From positions 83,228 through 147,227 of the forward strand of contig JAHHQK010000002.1 of NCBI GenBank assembly GCA_020026435.1: a stretch of 64,000 nucleotides of DNA. Direction: 5' to 3'. This document shows positions 33,593-43,478 of this stretch, in pieces. The notes below the pieces were generated by a model, which was not told the origin of the DNA, did not search any database, and saw only the letters and a program-made list of their open reading frames with translations. Position 1 is the first letter of the stretch, and each line of letters opens with the position of its first letter. The position numbers and the translations under genes were made by a program. The DNA is from Alistipes sp. (lineage in GTDB: Bacteria; Bacteroidota; Bacteroidia; Bacteroidales; Rikenellaceae).

Positions 33593-34990
33593 ATGGGTGA
33601 AAAAATTAACCGTTCATGGCATGAGAACTTTGTTAAATATACAAAGTCGATAGCTGACCATCCGAATTATGCCGGTTTGCATATTACTAAGGGCAAGGAT
33701 GGTCGTGTAAAATGGGTCGTAACCGGGAAATCAGAAGAGGGTCAATTACGACAAACATGGTGGAATAATAAAATGCAAGAGCTAGGGGTGAAATCAATGG
33801 CAGAAGCTGCCCGAATAATTCACCCCACCAAACAACATGTGTGTCAATGTTGTGGAAAATCGCTCAGCATATATTACGAGTATCCCAATAAGCGCACATT
33901 AAAGCGTCTGCATCATATACTTGGCATTACCTTCAAACAATCTGACTATACCATAAAAGAGATTATAGAAAAACTATGTGACAATAAAACAAAACTACTC
34001 AAAGTCGCATCATTATTTGGTATTAATCAATTTCGCAACAAAGATGATTTAATAAACCAAATATATTCTACCCATCGCAATGGCTCAACGTTGCTATCAC
34101 CAGGTGTTATGAGCAATCCGCCGGACCGTTTCGATGGGTTCCACTCAGATGGATTATGTTGTAGAGAAAAAACAGATATCGGACGCCATGCCGATAATAT
34201 GAGAAACTATGGTCAGGATAGGCGAGCATACGAACATTGGTCTGATGGGAATTACAATCTTGCCAATGCAATAATGACAAAATTCTCTATTGGGAAACGT
34301 ATGTATCAATGTCTCATATGCGGTAAAACAGATAAAATGAGTGCAGACCATATCGGTCCAATATCTCTTGGCTTTTGTCATAGTCAGTATAACTTTGCAC
34401 CAATGTGTAGGTCTTGCAATAGTGCAAAGAACAATAGATTTACCTTAGAGGATGTCAAAAAACTGATAGCACTTGAATCTCAAGAAATTCAAGTTATTAG
34501 TTGGCATTCTAAATATGTATGGGATGCGCTAAAGATGAAAGTATCATCAGATGAAGATGCCAAAAAGTTGAGTTCTATAATGGTTTCCTGCCATCATAAT
34601 ATTCTTCATTTGCTATCTATTATATACAAAGCTACCGGAGAAACGTTCTTAAGAAATTATTTACACCCTGAATACTCCTTATTCAAATATAAGATCAAGA
34701 ATTTCAACCCGTTAAATATATCCAAGTTAGAAATTGAGGAAATTTCAAGCAATAGCCGAAATAATATAAAGAACAGTCAACGTATAGTTCGAATTGCCTT
34801 TGAAACCCTAAAAGAATTTGACAAGAAAAATAATCGTCGCACACGCTTCTACACAGATACGGTGAAAGATTCTATCAATGATGTTATTACACTAATCAAG
34901 CAAAACAACTTTAAGGATGCAGATATATTATTAAGAAAGGCCATACAACATCTAACTTCCACAATAATCTCAAAAGAAACCGCAGAATGA
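33593..34990 (+). CDS. type IIS restriction endonuclease, Alw26I/Eco31I/Esp3I family
   Basis: 465 residues. The N-terminus (WHENFVKYTKSIADHPNYAG, DGRVKWV, RQTWWNNKMQELG) is typical of the Alw26I/Eco31I/Esp3I family. It has a zinc-binding pair CQCCGK (about residue 83), and later CLICGKTDKMSADHIGP with MCRSCNSAKNNR (about 240-285), an HNH-type nuclease centre with DHI and two CxxC pairs. These enzymes cut outside an asymmetric GTCTC-like site. The two methylases on the opposite strand complete the system. AT-rich, unlike the phage core, so recently acquired. Confidence 0.85.
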   Translation: MGEKINRSWHENFVKYTKSIADHPNYAGLHITKGKDGRVKWVVTGKSEEGQLRQTWWNNKMQELGVKSMAEAARIIHPTKQHVCQCCGKSLSIYYEYPNKRTLKRLHHILGITFKQSDYTIKEIIEKLCDNKTKLLKVASLFGINQFRNKDDLINQIYSTHRNGSTLLSPGVMSNPPDRFDGFHSDGLCCREKTDIGRHADNMRNYGQDRRAYEHWSDGNYNLANAIMTKFSIGKRMYQCLICGKTDKMSADHIGPISLGFCHSQYNFAPMCRSCNSAKNNRFTLEDVKKLIALESQEIQVISWHSKYVWDALKMKVSSDEDAKKLSSIMVSCHHNILHLLSIIYKATGETFLRNYLHPEYSLFKYKIKNFNPLNISKLEIEEISSNSRNNIKNSQRIVRIAFETLKEFDKKNNRRTRFYTDTVKDSINDVITLIKQNNFKDADILLRKAIQHLTSTIISKETAE

Positions 34991-34993
34991 GAA

Positions 34994-35031
34994 AGAAAAT
35001 AACGAGAAGTTAAACCTTCTCGTTATTTTCT
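34994..35031. terminator. bidirectional terminator between restriction and modification genes
   Basis: A perfect 16-bp stem (34994-35009 with 35016-35031), 6-nt loop and T-runs on both sides. The methylase stop codon lies in the loop. Confidence 0.88.
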
Positions 35032-36179
35032 TTTTGCAAATTGTAGAACTCTTCAAAAGTAATATCTCCCTGCATTAACAAATCATATGGGCTAGGCTGC
35101 CGTAGATCTAATTCAAGCTCCAACGCTCCGCCGCCATCTTCAATAACGGGTAAACTACCGATGGCCTCTTTTACCGTTACAATGTGCGGAAGAGTACGAT
35201 CCTCATTACTAAATAATGCTTTTGGCTGCGCAATCGTTATGTTCTCCGTCGAACCTATTATAAATACACGTCTTCTTTTTTGAGGAACCCCAAAATCCTC
35301 CGCATTGAGTTTCAGCGGGTTATTTACAAAATATCCAATCTCCTTAAATGCCGTAACGATCTCCTTAAACGCCTCGCCTTTTCTCATTGTCAAGATGCCA
35401 GGCACATTCTCCATAATAAAGAATTTAGGCTTTATTATTTTAACAAGTGCCACAAATTCTTTGAACAGTCGATTGCGTTCATCGTTAGGATTACGCCAAC
35501 CAGCATATGAGAACCCTTGGCACGGAGGACCGCCTACAATAACATCGATTTGGTAACCATTGCAGGCATTTACTAATGCAGATTTTACATCGTCTTTAGT
35601 TATATCGCCAAGAATAAAGTTTTGCTCTGGAGTATGTTTGCTATGATTATATTTATTCGTCAACATGATATTTTTATCAATCTCATTGGTCGCAATTAGA
35701 TTGAATCCATTCATGGAGAATCCTTCAGACATACCCCCACAACCCGCAAATAAATCCACGAAGTTATATGATGTCAAGTATGGCTTTATTAACGTAGACA
35801 CAAATCGAGCTAGCAGAGGGGGAACGGCATTACCAATCTGTTTATATTGAGAAGCTTTTGACCCCTGGAATATGAAACTATCAGGGAAAGATTGAAGTCT
35901 AGCAGCCTCTCTATTTGACATTACTCTATTTTGTGATGGATGAAGATTACACCCATTACCCACTCTATTAAAATATGTCGCAATAGTATAACTGGGTTTA
36001 TCCCAACTTAAACGGCCATAATACGTTGTACGTCCACCTGTCGCCCGAATGTTTGATAGCCGAGTATCCGTAACTGACAATGGAATATCTTGCCAGTTAC
36101 CGCCCTCAGGGATGTATACTGCTACTTGAGCCTCCCGTTTCCCCATTTTGAAGGCAATATGATTATAAATCTTCCTCAT
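35010..36179 (-). CDS. circularly permuted C5-cytosine methyltransferase of the type IIS system
   Basis: 389 residues with the motif order changed. Motifs IX-X come first (SNREAARLQSFPDSF at about 88, QIGNAVPPLLARF at about 112). Then follow motif I FVDLFAGCGGMSEGF (about 140), motif IV GGPPCQGFSYAGW (catalytic Cys, about 215), motif VI MENVPGI and motif VIII QKRRRVFIIG. All catalytic parts are present, so it is a natural permutation as in M.BssHII, not a fragment. In Eco31I/Alw26I-type systems one enzyme modifies C on one strand and a second modifies A on the other, which matches the gene pair here. Starts directly after the TAA of the upstream methylase. Confidence 0.88.
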   Translation of the reverse strand: MRKIYNHIAFKMGKREAQVAVYIPEGGNWQDIPLSVTDTRLSNIRATGGRTTYYGRLSWDKPSYTIATYFNRVGNGCNLHPSQNRVMSNREAARLQSFPDSFIFQGSKASQYKQIGNAVPPLLARFVSTLIKPYLTSYNFVDLFAGCGGMSEGFSMNGFNLIATNEIDKNIMLTNKYNHSKHTPEQNFILGDITKDDVKSALVNACNGYQIDVIVGGPPCQGFSYAGWRNPNDERNRLFKEFVALVKIIKPKFFIMENVPGILTMRKGEAFKEIVTAFKEIGYFVNNPLKLNAEDFGVPQKRRRVFIIGSTENITIAQPKALFSNEDRTLPHIVTVKEAIGSLPVIEDGGGALELELDLRQPSPYDLLMQGDITFEEFYNLQKENNEKV

Positions 36180-38015
36180 TTATGAAATGTATTCTAATTC
36201 TTCTTTCGACAATCCATACAGACCGCCAATGTAGCAATTTAATTCTTTTTCATCTTTGAACGAACCTTCAACATCTATTAACGATAAATCAACAATAGGA
36301 AGTTCGTCAATCTCGTAATTATTAATATGGTTATTTGAACTTGTTACTTTAAATCGCCAATTCATTAAACTACTATTCAAAAGTATGTATAATTTGGCAA
36401 GAATAGTGGCATCACTTGATATATAATTACATGAATTCCCCAATACATCATTAGGCTCACAGAATATAAATTTAAGTCGTTTTTTACACGCAGTATTGGA
36501 AATCTGTGGACAAACAAGACGCCGTCTATTATAATCTAAATTTAAAAAATCAGCCGACCTTGTAGCCAAAAAATCTGGAATCACATACTCATGATTACAA
36601 TCTCTGATGTCATTATCAGAAAGCATATTACCTCGCACCAAACGTATCCCCGTTGGCTCTGTTGTAATATATTTTTTACATAGGGTAAGATCTAACTCGC
36701 CTCGTCGATTCCTAACCCCATGGCACTCTTTTAATTTCTTATATTTTGATAATTTCTCTAATATCCGCCAGCCTATTTCGGGAATGCAAGGGACCTCATA
36801 TTGCGCCCCAAATATCTTAACCACATTATTTATATCGACACTAAAAGATTTTCCTTCCTGAGTAATCTTAATCATAGATGTCCGGACCTGTTTTTGCAGG
36901 TAAAATATATTTGTTGCCTGTGAAACATTCTCAAACAACGCATCTTTCTCAGAATAATAAACTATAGCGCGAACATTATGCTGCGTCAGCATATGTCTTC
37001 GAAGAGCAGTTGCAGACTTATCCGCAAAAAGCGTCGATGGGCAAATGACCCCCAACTCTCCTTTGGGTTTAAGCATATGCAACATGGCTTCAATCGAAAT
37101 CTGATAATAATTCAGCATACCTTCTATCGAAAATTCATATTCTTCCGAGGTTCTGAAATATCGTATCAGACTTTTTGTGGTTTTAATCACATCCTCCCCA
37201 TGTTTTTGACCAGATGGTTTTAGCACCCAATAAGGTGGATTGGATACTATTATATCAAAACCAGATTGCACCAATCCATTAAAATCCGTATTGTTTAAAG
37301 GATGTTCCACAATGAACGACGGATTAGTTTTTACCAACGCATTGCGCAAGATAATCATAGAGAGTATTTTTTCACAAACCTCATCGTCAAGATTTCGACA
37401 ATACGAGATTGCTTTTAATCTTGTTATATTGATTGCAATGGGGTCTATATCAATAGCATAAACCTGCTCCAATACTGCACTTTGTTTATCGATCCCGTAC
37501 GTCTTACTTAAACATTCCACAATCTCTTCGTAGAACCGACCAGTACCGCAAGCAAAATCCAAAATATTTGCGCTCTTAATATTTCCCGCATAATTAGCAA
37601 TCGTCGTATCGACAATCTGCCTGGTAATATCCTTACGCGTATACACAGAACCTGTTTCAATTCGATTCTGTTTAGACTTTGAGCGCGTTATCTTCCCTCC
37701 TGCAAATGTTATAACCGTATTGAGAAATTTGATGTGCAGTTGCTCACACAACATAACGACATCTTCAGAATCGTCAAGCTCGACCCCTCTTGCTATGTGA
37801 GGTTGTTCAAAGAGCGATCGAAAAAAACGGTCACCATTCTCCGCATCTCGTCGTTTTAGATACAATTCTATAAGACCGTTAACAATAGAATAATGCACAT
37901 TATAAGCCACGGAATTGACATCCTCCACATCCCTATAGTGATCTCGCAAATAATTATATATATATATATTCTCCAGGGCTATAAGCCTATCTATTGCACT
38001 CATAATCAATTCCAT
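36180..38015 (-). CDS. N6-adenine methyltransferase of the type IIS system
   Basis: About 611 residues from ATG 38015 (or 607 from 38003). The longer frame begins with GTG at 38054, but that lies upstream of the promoter box 38026-38033 and cannot be the start. Motif I LDFACGTGRFYEEI and motif IV IIVSNPPYWVL (NPPY) define an amino-methyltransferase of the Eco57I/TaqI type; a C-terminal target-recognition domain with ELDLTLCKKYI and NHINNYEIDELPI follows. It modifies the adenine strand of the asymmetric site. Coupled to the cytosine methylase by TAA-ATG. Confidence 0.85.
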   Translation of the reverse strand: MELIMSAIDRLIALENIYIYNYLRDHYRDVEDVNSVAYNVHYSIVNGLIELYLKRRDAENGDRFFRSLFEQPHIARGVELDDSEDVVMLCEQLHIKFLNTVITFAGGKITRSKSKQNRIETGSVYTRKDITRQIVDTTIANYAGNIKSANILDFACGTGRFYEEIVECLSKTYGIDKQSAVLEQVYAIDIDPIAINITRLKAISYCRNLDDEVCEKILSMIILRNALVKTNPSFIVEHPLNNTDFNGLVQSGFDIIVSNPPYWVLKPSGQKHGEDVIKTTKSLIRYFRTSEEYEFSIEGMLNYYQISIEAMLHMLKPKGELGVICPSTLFADKSATALRRHMLTQHNVRAIVYYSEKDALFENVSQATNIFYLQKQVRTSMIKITQEGKSFSVDINNVVKIFGAQYEVPCIPEIGWRILEKLSKYKKLKECHGVRNRRGELDLTLCKKYITTEPTGIRLVRGNMLSDNDIRDCNHEYVIPDFLATRSADFLNLDYNRRRLVCPQISNTACKKRLKFIFCEPNDVLGNSCNYISSDATILAKLYILLNSSLMNWRFKVTSSNNHINNYEIDELPIVDLSLIDVEGSFKDEKELNCYIGGLYGLSKEELEYIS

Positions 38016-38025
38016 AATTATGACA

Positions 38026-38033
38026 CAAAGATA
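38026..38033 (-). promoter_or_regulatory. -7 box of the methylase operon promoter
   Basis: TATCTTTG on the minus strand. It decides the start of the adenine methylase: only the ATGs at 38015 or 38003 lie behind it. The -33 side is weak. Confidence 0.6.
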
Positions 38034-38306
38034 ATCAAAAAAATTGGACGCCACACCATTTTTAGGGATTTAGTTCTTCCTTACTGCCATTCTTCTATTG
38101 TACGGCAATTTATATATCTACTAAAAATTAACAAGTCCCATCATAGGTATTTCCGGCATAAAGCCACCTTACAATTGTGATTCATAATTAAGTAATTTTA
38201 CCCTCCCCATTACTTAAAATTATGCCAAAAACCGCTATCCGTCATTTACCAATTGATTATTGATAATTTTGTCTTTCCCCTTCTTAAATATCTTATTGAT
38301 TATCCT

Positions 38307-38314
38307 TAACTTTG
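38307..38314 (+). promoter_or_regulatory. -7 box of the helicase gene promoter
   Basis: TAACTTTG on the plus strand in the 370-bp divergent spacer between the methylase and the helicase gene. Transcription would start near 38320. Confidence 0.5.
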
Positions 38315-38388
38315 TGATTGAAGAATATGAGGATTAACAACCGACGTACTCTTCCTGTTATAAATACCATAAAAGAATCCAAAAGCCA

Positions 38389-40159
38389 ATGTACGACGAT
38401 AGGATTTATTATCAGGATATTGTAGATTATTTCGATTTAGAGGCAGAGTATGACCGGAAAAAAAACGATGAACTCCGCGCTCTCCCATTAGCTGAACGCA
38501 TCCATAAGAGAAAAGCGATTGAGGATGTACGGTGGGATTCATCCTATATGGAAAGATCGAAAGAAGGCAATCGCTTGTATCGCCTTATTATCCATAATAA
38601 CTTGTCAGATTTTACTGAAGGTGAAAAACTTGAATTGCATAATATAAGTGGTAGTCTTAAGGCAAAATGCACGTTATATCAATATGACGAAGCGGAGAAC
38701 ATCCTCATTGAAATATATCGTACGGACAATCCGCTAAACAATGCATGGGAGAATGAATCTCTCATCCTCGACAAAGATTGTGTAGATTTAAGAGAGTATG
38801 TATATTCAAAATATACGTCGTCTGAGACTAGGTCTGCTGAAGAATGGGAAAACAAATTAATTAATACTCACCAAATACCATTATTCAGCAAAGTTGATGA
38901 GATGGATCTTGAATTAAAAGATACAGAGAACAACTTTCAACTATCTCTAACCGAGAAACAAAGAGAGGCGATTATCAGAAGTATGGCCACGGACAGTCAT
39001 TATCTGATTCAGGGGCCACCCGGGACCGGGAAATCGTTTGTCCTATCCATTATTATACTCGAGGAACTACTATTTTTCAACCATAAAGTTGTTGTAACAG
39101 GTCCCAATCATATGGCCATCAACAATGCGTTAGATCAAGTTTTGAAACTTGGTCCTGAACTTGCACCATATATTGGAAAGATTGGGCCACTATACAAAGC
39201 ATCTGATTTTTCCATCGAAAAGGATGGCCACTCGTATCAAGTACAAAGATTCCCCCCAACTCGATGTGTTCAATTGGAACTGTAGCAATGGATACTTGCT
39301 ATGCGGCCTAACGCCACACGCCTTGTACACAAATAGGGCCCGAGGATTGAAATTTGACACTTTGGTGATTGATGAGGCCGGGCAAACTTCTATTCCCTTA
39401 GCGCTAATGGCTATGAAGAATGCCAAAAAAGTAATCTTTGCAGGAGATCACAAGCAACTGCCTCCGATCATAACCTCCGACAAAATTGCACCAGCCCTGC
39501 GTCAATCTATTTTTCAACGCCTTATTGCGAATGAGAACTGTACTCTACTTGATACCTCTTATCGTATGTGCGAACCTATTTGCCGATTTATCTCCGATCT
39601 ATTTTATGAAGGAAAGCTAAAAGCACATAACAAAGGCAAGGGATCAGCCATTCTTAAAGGAGGCGATTTGTACTCTTTCGATACACCTATTATTCTGTAT
39701 AATGTCGATGATGAAGGGAAGCAATCATCCGATAAGGAAGCAATCGAAATAGAACGAATGATTTATACCTATTGCGAACGTATGGACTTACCTCCCAAAG
39801 AGATTGGAGTCTTATCACCTTTCAGGGCACAGGTATCCACTATCAGAAGACTTTTAAGCAAATCGAGCCTATTATCGGACATAACGAAGCAAGTGGTCCG
39901 AGTTGATACTATCGACAAGATGCAAGGGCAGGAATGTGAAGTTATTATGGTATCTATGGCTTCGGGCGATTGGGAATATATGCAAGAAATGGGAGAATTT
40001 CTTTATAATCCTCAGAAATTGAACGTTGCCTTCTCAAGGGCCAAATCAAAACTAATAATCGTAGGCAACTTTAACAAGATAAAACTTTTGGACAAAAACG
40101 CATATCCACATATTGCTATGATGTTGGAATCGACTAGCACTATTCATCTTGGGTTCTAA
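38389..40159 (+). pseudogene. SF1 (Upf1/DNA2-like) helicase, frameshifted at a C6 run
   Basis: Two overlapping ORFs make one protein. The first holds an N-terminal domain and motif I QGPPGTGKSF (about residue 210). The frame breaks at six C residues (39252-39257); removing one C joins it to the second ORF with VIDEAGQTS (Walker B), AGDHKQLPP (motif III), TIDKMQGQE (motif V) and NVAFSRAKSKL (motif VI). The repaired protein is about 590 residues. Such helicases occur in many defence loci. A polymerase or sequencing slip at the C run, or reversible phase variation, would explain the break. Confidence 0.8.
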
Positions 40160-40251
40160 AGAAGTTTCTCAGAAGACCATAAAGTAAAAAAATCAAATAT
40201 AACTTCCATTATAAATTTCATCTCAAAGACTGTGCAAAATCCGTGAGTCTA

Positions 40252-40284
40252 TTGGATATTATCGATTATTCAACATTATATTTG
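40252..40284 (+). promoter_or_regulatory. promoter of the DUF262/HEPN pair
   Basis: TTG (40252-40254), 22 bp, TATATTTG (40277-40284) on the plus strand; the start codon follows 36 bp later. Confidence 0.55.
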
Positions 40285-40320
40285 CCAATAATTTAATATT
40301 GCATCTTATATCATAATCCA

Positions 40321-42228
40321 ATGAATACTACCGACCTCAATCTTTCAGACTTATTTTCAAACAGATTTTTCCGGATTCCAGATTATCAAAGAGGTTATGC
40401 TTGGGGAGAAACCCAGCTAACCGATTTATGGGAAGACTTAGAAGACATAGCTATTGACCAAGGGAAATATCGGCCACATTTTATAGGAACAATTTCCTTA
40501 CAAGAGTTAAATGTTTCGCAACTTTCCACGCCTGAATTGCAAGTTAGCCAAGATGGTAAAAAATTTTACAATATTGTAGATGGGCAACAACGATTAACTA
40601 CTATTTCTATTTTATTATTCGAAGTAATTAAGCGGCTACCCTTAAAAAGGAGGAAAGACCTTATTTCTCAATATATCTACATAAATCAGAAGCCTCGCGT
40701 TTATAGATTCGCATACTCAAGCATAGACAATAATAATAACCTATATCTCATAAGGGAGATTTTTGAGGAAGAGAAAGTATGTAGTGCTCGCTCCAATGTT
40801 TATACAAATAATTTAATCAGAGCAAAAAACTTCTTCCAGGAAAAGTTAAAGACACTTAAGCAAGATAAAATCAATGAACTATATACAAAGATAGTTACTG
40901 CCTTATTCTTCGATGTGAAATATATTGGGAATAATCTAGATGTTCAATCAGTTTTTGAAACTATGAATAATCGAGGGAAGCCTCTAACAACTCTAGAGAA
41001 ACTAAAAAATAGGTTATTGTATCTTTGTAGCAAGTTGCCGTCCGGTAATGATATTCAAGGGTTGTCATCCACTATAAATAGATCGTGGGGGAATGTATAT
41101 GAATGGTTGGGAAGAAATGTTGAAGCAATGCTAAATGAAGATGAGTTTTTATCAGCGCACCTTACCCTTCTTCGAGTTCCTCAGGATTATATATATTCTG
41201 AGCAAATGGCCGAACAAAAAGTATTCAGGATGTTCTGTAATCGAGCGATAAATTATAATTATAGCGACACTCGGGGACAGCACGAAAACGCAAAGAAAGA
41301 ACCAGCCGTGACCTATAAAAAGATTTACGACTATGCCGTTGACCTTGATAATTTTGTCCCATATTGGTATAAAATACATTTCCCAGACACAAAAACTGAA
41401 GATGGAATAAGGTTGCTTAAAATTCAGGCTTTGAATGGATCAAAAGAGATGAAGTTGTTTTTGGCAAAAATTCTATCTCTTGCCTCAAAAAAACCGGACA
41501 AAGTTTCAGAATGTTTAAGCCTTGTTGAAAAAATAGTTTTCAGAGATACTATTCCAGGCATAGGGCTTATGGATGAACGTAGTTTTGCAACAAAAGCTCG
41601 TTCATTGCATCTAGGTGATATAACCTTAGATGATTTGAATGATGAATTGCGCAGTTCATTATCAACACCTTGTAACAAGCAATCACTTATAGCTGGATTT
41701 AGAAACTTATTTAACTATCAGCGAGGGAATATCGGATTTCACCGTTGGAGCGGACTTAAATATTTCTTATTTGAATACGAAGACAGCCTTCGAGGAAAAC
41801 AACTAGCTCATTTAACGTGGGAGCAGTACGATAATACATCCATTGAACACATAATGCCCAAAAATTATTCTGAGAATTGGCAGAATGAGATGAGTGAATA
41901 CTTATCAGACAAGCATTTCTCTCCAGAAGAAGAATACAAGGCAAAGAATATCATTCTGAATAGTTTAGGTAATCTGACAATTATTCAAAACATAAAAAAT
42001 TCTGAATTAGGGAATAACAAATGGAGTATCAAAAAAGAGGCGTATTCTAAAGGGTGCTTCAGCGAAATTGAAATCAGTTCAACAACTGCATGGAATCCGT
42101 GGTCGTCTCAGGCCATTTATCTCCGCGGGAAAAAGATGTTGAGCGTTCTCACATCTTTATTAGGAACATTGAATCTCAGTCTGAAAGACATTGAGGATCT
42201 ATTATTCTATGAGAAAAAGTATATCTAA
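40321..42228 (+). CDS. DUF262-DUF1524 protein (GmrSD-like nuclease)
   Basis: 635 residues. DUF262 at the N-terminus: FRIPDYQRGYAWGETQL, then NIVDGQQRLTTISILL (the DGQQR motif that binds and hydrolyses NTP) and VFETMNNRGKPLT. DUF1524 at the C-terminus: SIEHIMPKNYSE (His of the HNH-like centre), LGNLTIIQNIKNSELGNN. The fused arrangement is that of GmrSD type IV enzymes that cut modified phage DNA and relatives used as effectors in other systems. 16 bp before the HEPN gene. Confidence 0.88.
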   Translation: MNTTDLNLSDLFSNRFFRIPDYQRGYAWGETQLTDLWEDLEDIAIDQGKYRPHFIGTISLQELNVSQLSTPELQVSQDGKKFYNIVDGQQRLTTISILLFEVIKRLPLKRRKDLISQYIYINQKPRVYRFAYSSIDNNNNLYLIREIFEEEKVCSARSNVYTNNLIRAKNFFQEKLKTLKQDKINELYTKIVTALFFDVKYIGNNLDVQSVFETMNNRGKPLTTLEKLKNRLLYLCSKLPSGNDIQGLSSTINRSWGNVYEWLGRNVEAMLNEDEFLSAHLTLLRVPQDYIYSEQMAEQKVFRMFCNRAINYNYSDTRGQHENAKKEPAVTYKKIYDYAVDLDNFVPYWYKIHFPDTKTEDGIRLLKIQALNGSKEMKLFLAKILSLASKKPDKVSECLSLVEKIVFRDTIPGIGLMDERSFATKARSLHLGDITLDDLNDELRSSLSTPCNKQSLIAGFRNLFNYQRGNIGFHRWSGLKYFLFEYEDSLRGKQLAHLTWEQYDNTSIEHIMPKNYSENWQNEMSEYLSDKHFSPEEEYKAKNIILNSLGNLTIIQNIKNSELGNNKWSIKKEAYSKGCFSEIEISSTTAWNPWSSQAIYLRGKKMLSVLTSLLGTLNLSLKDIEDLLFYEKKYI

Positions 42229-42244
42229 TATGATTCTGGCATAA

Positions 42245-43225
42245 ATGAAAATCAACAAAACATACCGTAGTCTTCTCGATAAATCGATAAATAGCATATT
42301 GTCTGCTATTGAAATTTACAACAAACCTAATTTCCATTATAGGGAAGAAACATTTGCCATATTAGCCATTAATGCATGGGAGTTGCTTTTAAAAGCGTAT
42401 ATACTCCGATTACATCAATATAAGCTAAGATCTATATTAGAGTTGCAAGCAAAAATAAATAAAGATGGATCAAAGTCCAAGAGGCGGAAAATACCTGTTA
42501 AAAATAGGAGCGGCAATGCCAAGTCTATTTCAATTACATCGGCAATTGAGAAGTTGCATCAAAAAGATCTTTTGCCTGCTAATATAAGAGGTAATATTGA
42601 AGCTTTAATTGAGTTGCGTGATAACTCCATCCATTTTGTCAATGATACATCTATTACAAAGCAAGTCCAGGAATTAGGCTTTGCTTGTATTAAAAATTAT
42701 ATTGGGATTGTTAAATCCTGGGGATTAGAAATAGACTTGTCATCTTACAACTTATACCTTATGCCTCTGGCGTATATTGATGAACAAAAAATAGTTCAAG
42801 GTACATTGACAAAAGAAACTACTAATTATATCAATCTAATAAAAGAGAAACTTTCTCAAGAAGAAAAGGACAGCGACTTCGATATAGCCATTACTATCGA
42901 TGTCGATTTTAAAAAAGGTAATTCCTTTGAATCAATTGGCGTTTCATATAGCCCAGATGGAATTCCAATAAAACTCAGTGAGGAGCAGATTAGGCGACGA
43001 TTTCCTTATACGTTTAAGAAATTGGTTGAAATGTGCCGTACAAGATATAACAACTTCAAACAGGACAAATCATTCTATGTGGCGATAAAAGAAATCAAAA
43101 AGAATGATAAACTATGCCATAAGTTAACATTATATCCAGATAATCCTAAAGCACAGAAATCTTATTACTATAGTAGTAATGTATGGACCGAATTGGATAA
43201 ACACTATTCAAGAAAAAAGAAATAG
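42245..43225 (+). CDS. DUF3644 protein with a HEPN-like motif
   Basis: 326 residues. REETFAILAINAWELLLKAYI at residues 34-54 is the DUF3644 opening, and LIELRDNSIHFVND (about 125) contains Arg-x4-His, the catalytic motif of HEPN ribonucleases. The C-terminal half is mixed alpha/beta with YSPDGIPIKLSEEQIRRRF and matches nothing I know. Directly follows the DUF262-DUF1524 gene, so they probably work together: a sensor/nuclease plus an RNA-cutting effector is inferred. Confidence 0.75.
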   Translation: MKINKTYRSLLDKSINSILSAIEIYNKPNFHYREETFAILAINAWELLLKAYILRLHQYKLRSILELQAKINKDGSKSKRRKIPVKNRSGNAKSISITSAIEKLHQKDLLPANIRGNIEALIELRDNSIHFVNDTSITKQVQELGFACIKNYIGIVKSWGLEIDLSSYNLYLMPLAYIDEQKIVQGTLTKETTNYINLIKEKLSQEEKDSDFDIAITIDVDFKKGNSFESIGVSYSPDGIPIKLSEEQIRRRFPYTFKKLVEMCRTRYNNFKQDKSFYVAIKEIKKNDKLCHKLTLYPDNPKAQKSYYYSSNVWTELDKHYSRKKK

Positions 43226-43360
43226 ACATTCTCCCAAACACATCTACTAAAAGTTAATTATAACTTGAATTATCCGAATTAAGTACCGAACTTAGCAGGC
43301 AAAGATTAGTTCTTTGACAGTCAAATCGGTATACGCAAGCAAGTCGTAACCATTGCAAGT

Positions 43361-43474
43361 ATGTATATGGGTAGAGCGATTACAACGGCAAAAATAGCGG
43401 AGCTAAACGCCCCTAAAGAAGCCTTAAATAAAGGATTTATAGAGAACGATGACTACTCCTGTGACGGAGAGTAG
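43361..43474 (+). CDS. possible 37-residue ORF before attR
   Basis: MYMGRAITTAKIAELNAP and an acidic end. ATG is preceded by an AT-rich stretch. The 3' end overlaps the inverted repeat next to attR. Nothing else is seen in the 340 bp between the HEPN gene and attR. Chance ORF not excluded. Confidence 0.2.
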   Translation: MYMGRAITTAKIAELNAPKEALNKGFIENDDYSCDGE

Positions 43475-43478
43475 TCAT
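43449..43478. repeat. inverted repeat near attR (candidate integrase arm site)
   Basis: GATGACTACTC and GAGTAGTCATC-like arms with a small bulge; it contains GACTACTCC as in the attL-side repeats. Confidence 0.45.

Noticed and set aside
36180..38054. GTG start of the adenine methylase at 38054
   Set aside because: It lies upstream of the -7 box at 38026-38033, so the transcript would not contain it.
38328..38388. Extension of the helicase to ATG 38328
   Set aside because: That ATG is in another frame and would need a further frameshift to join the helicase.
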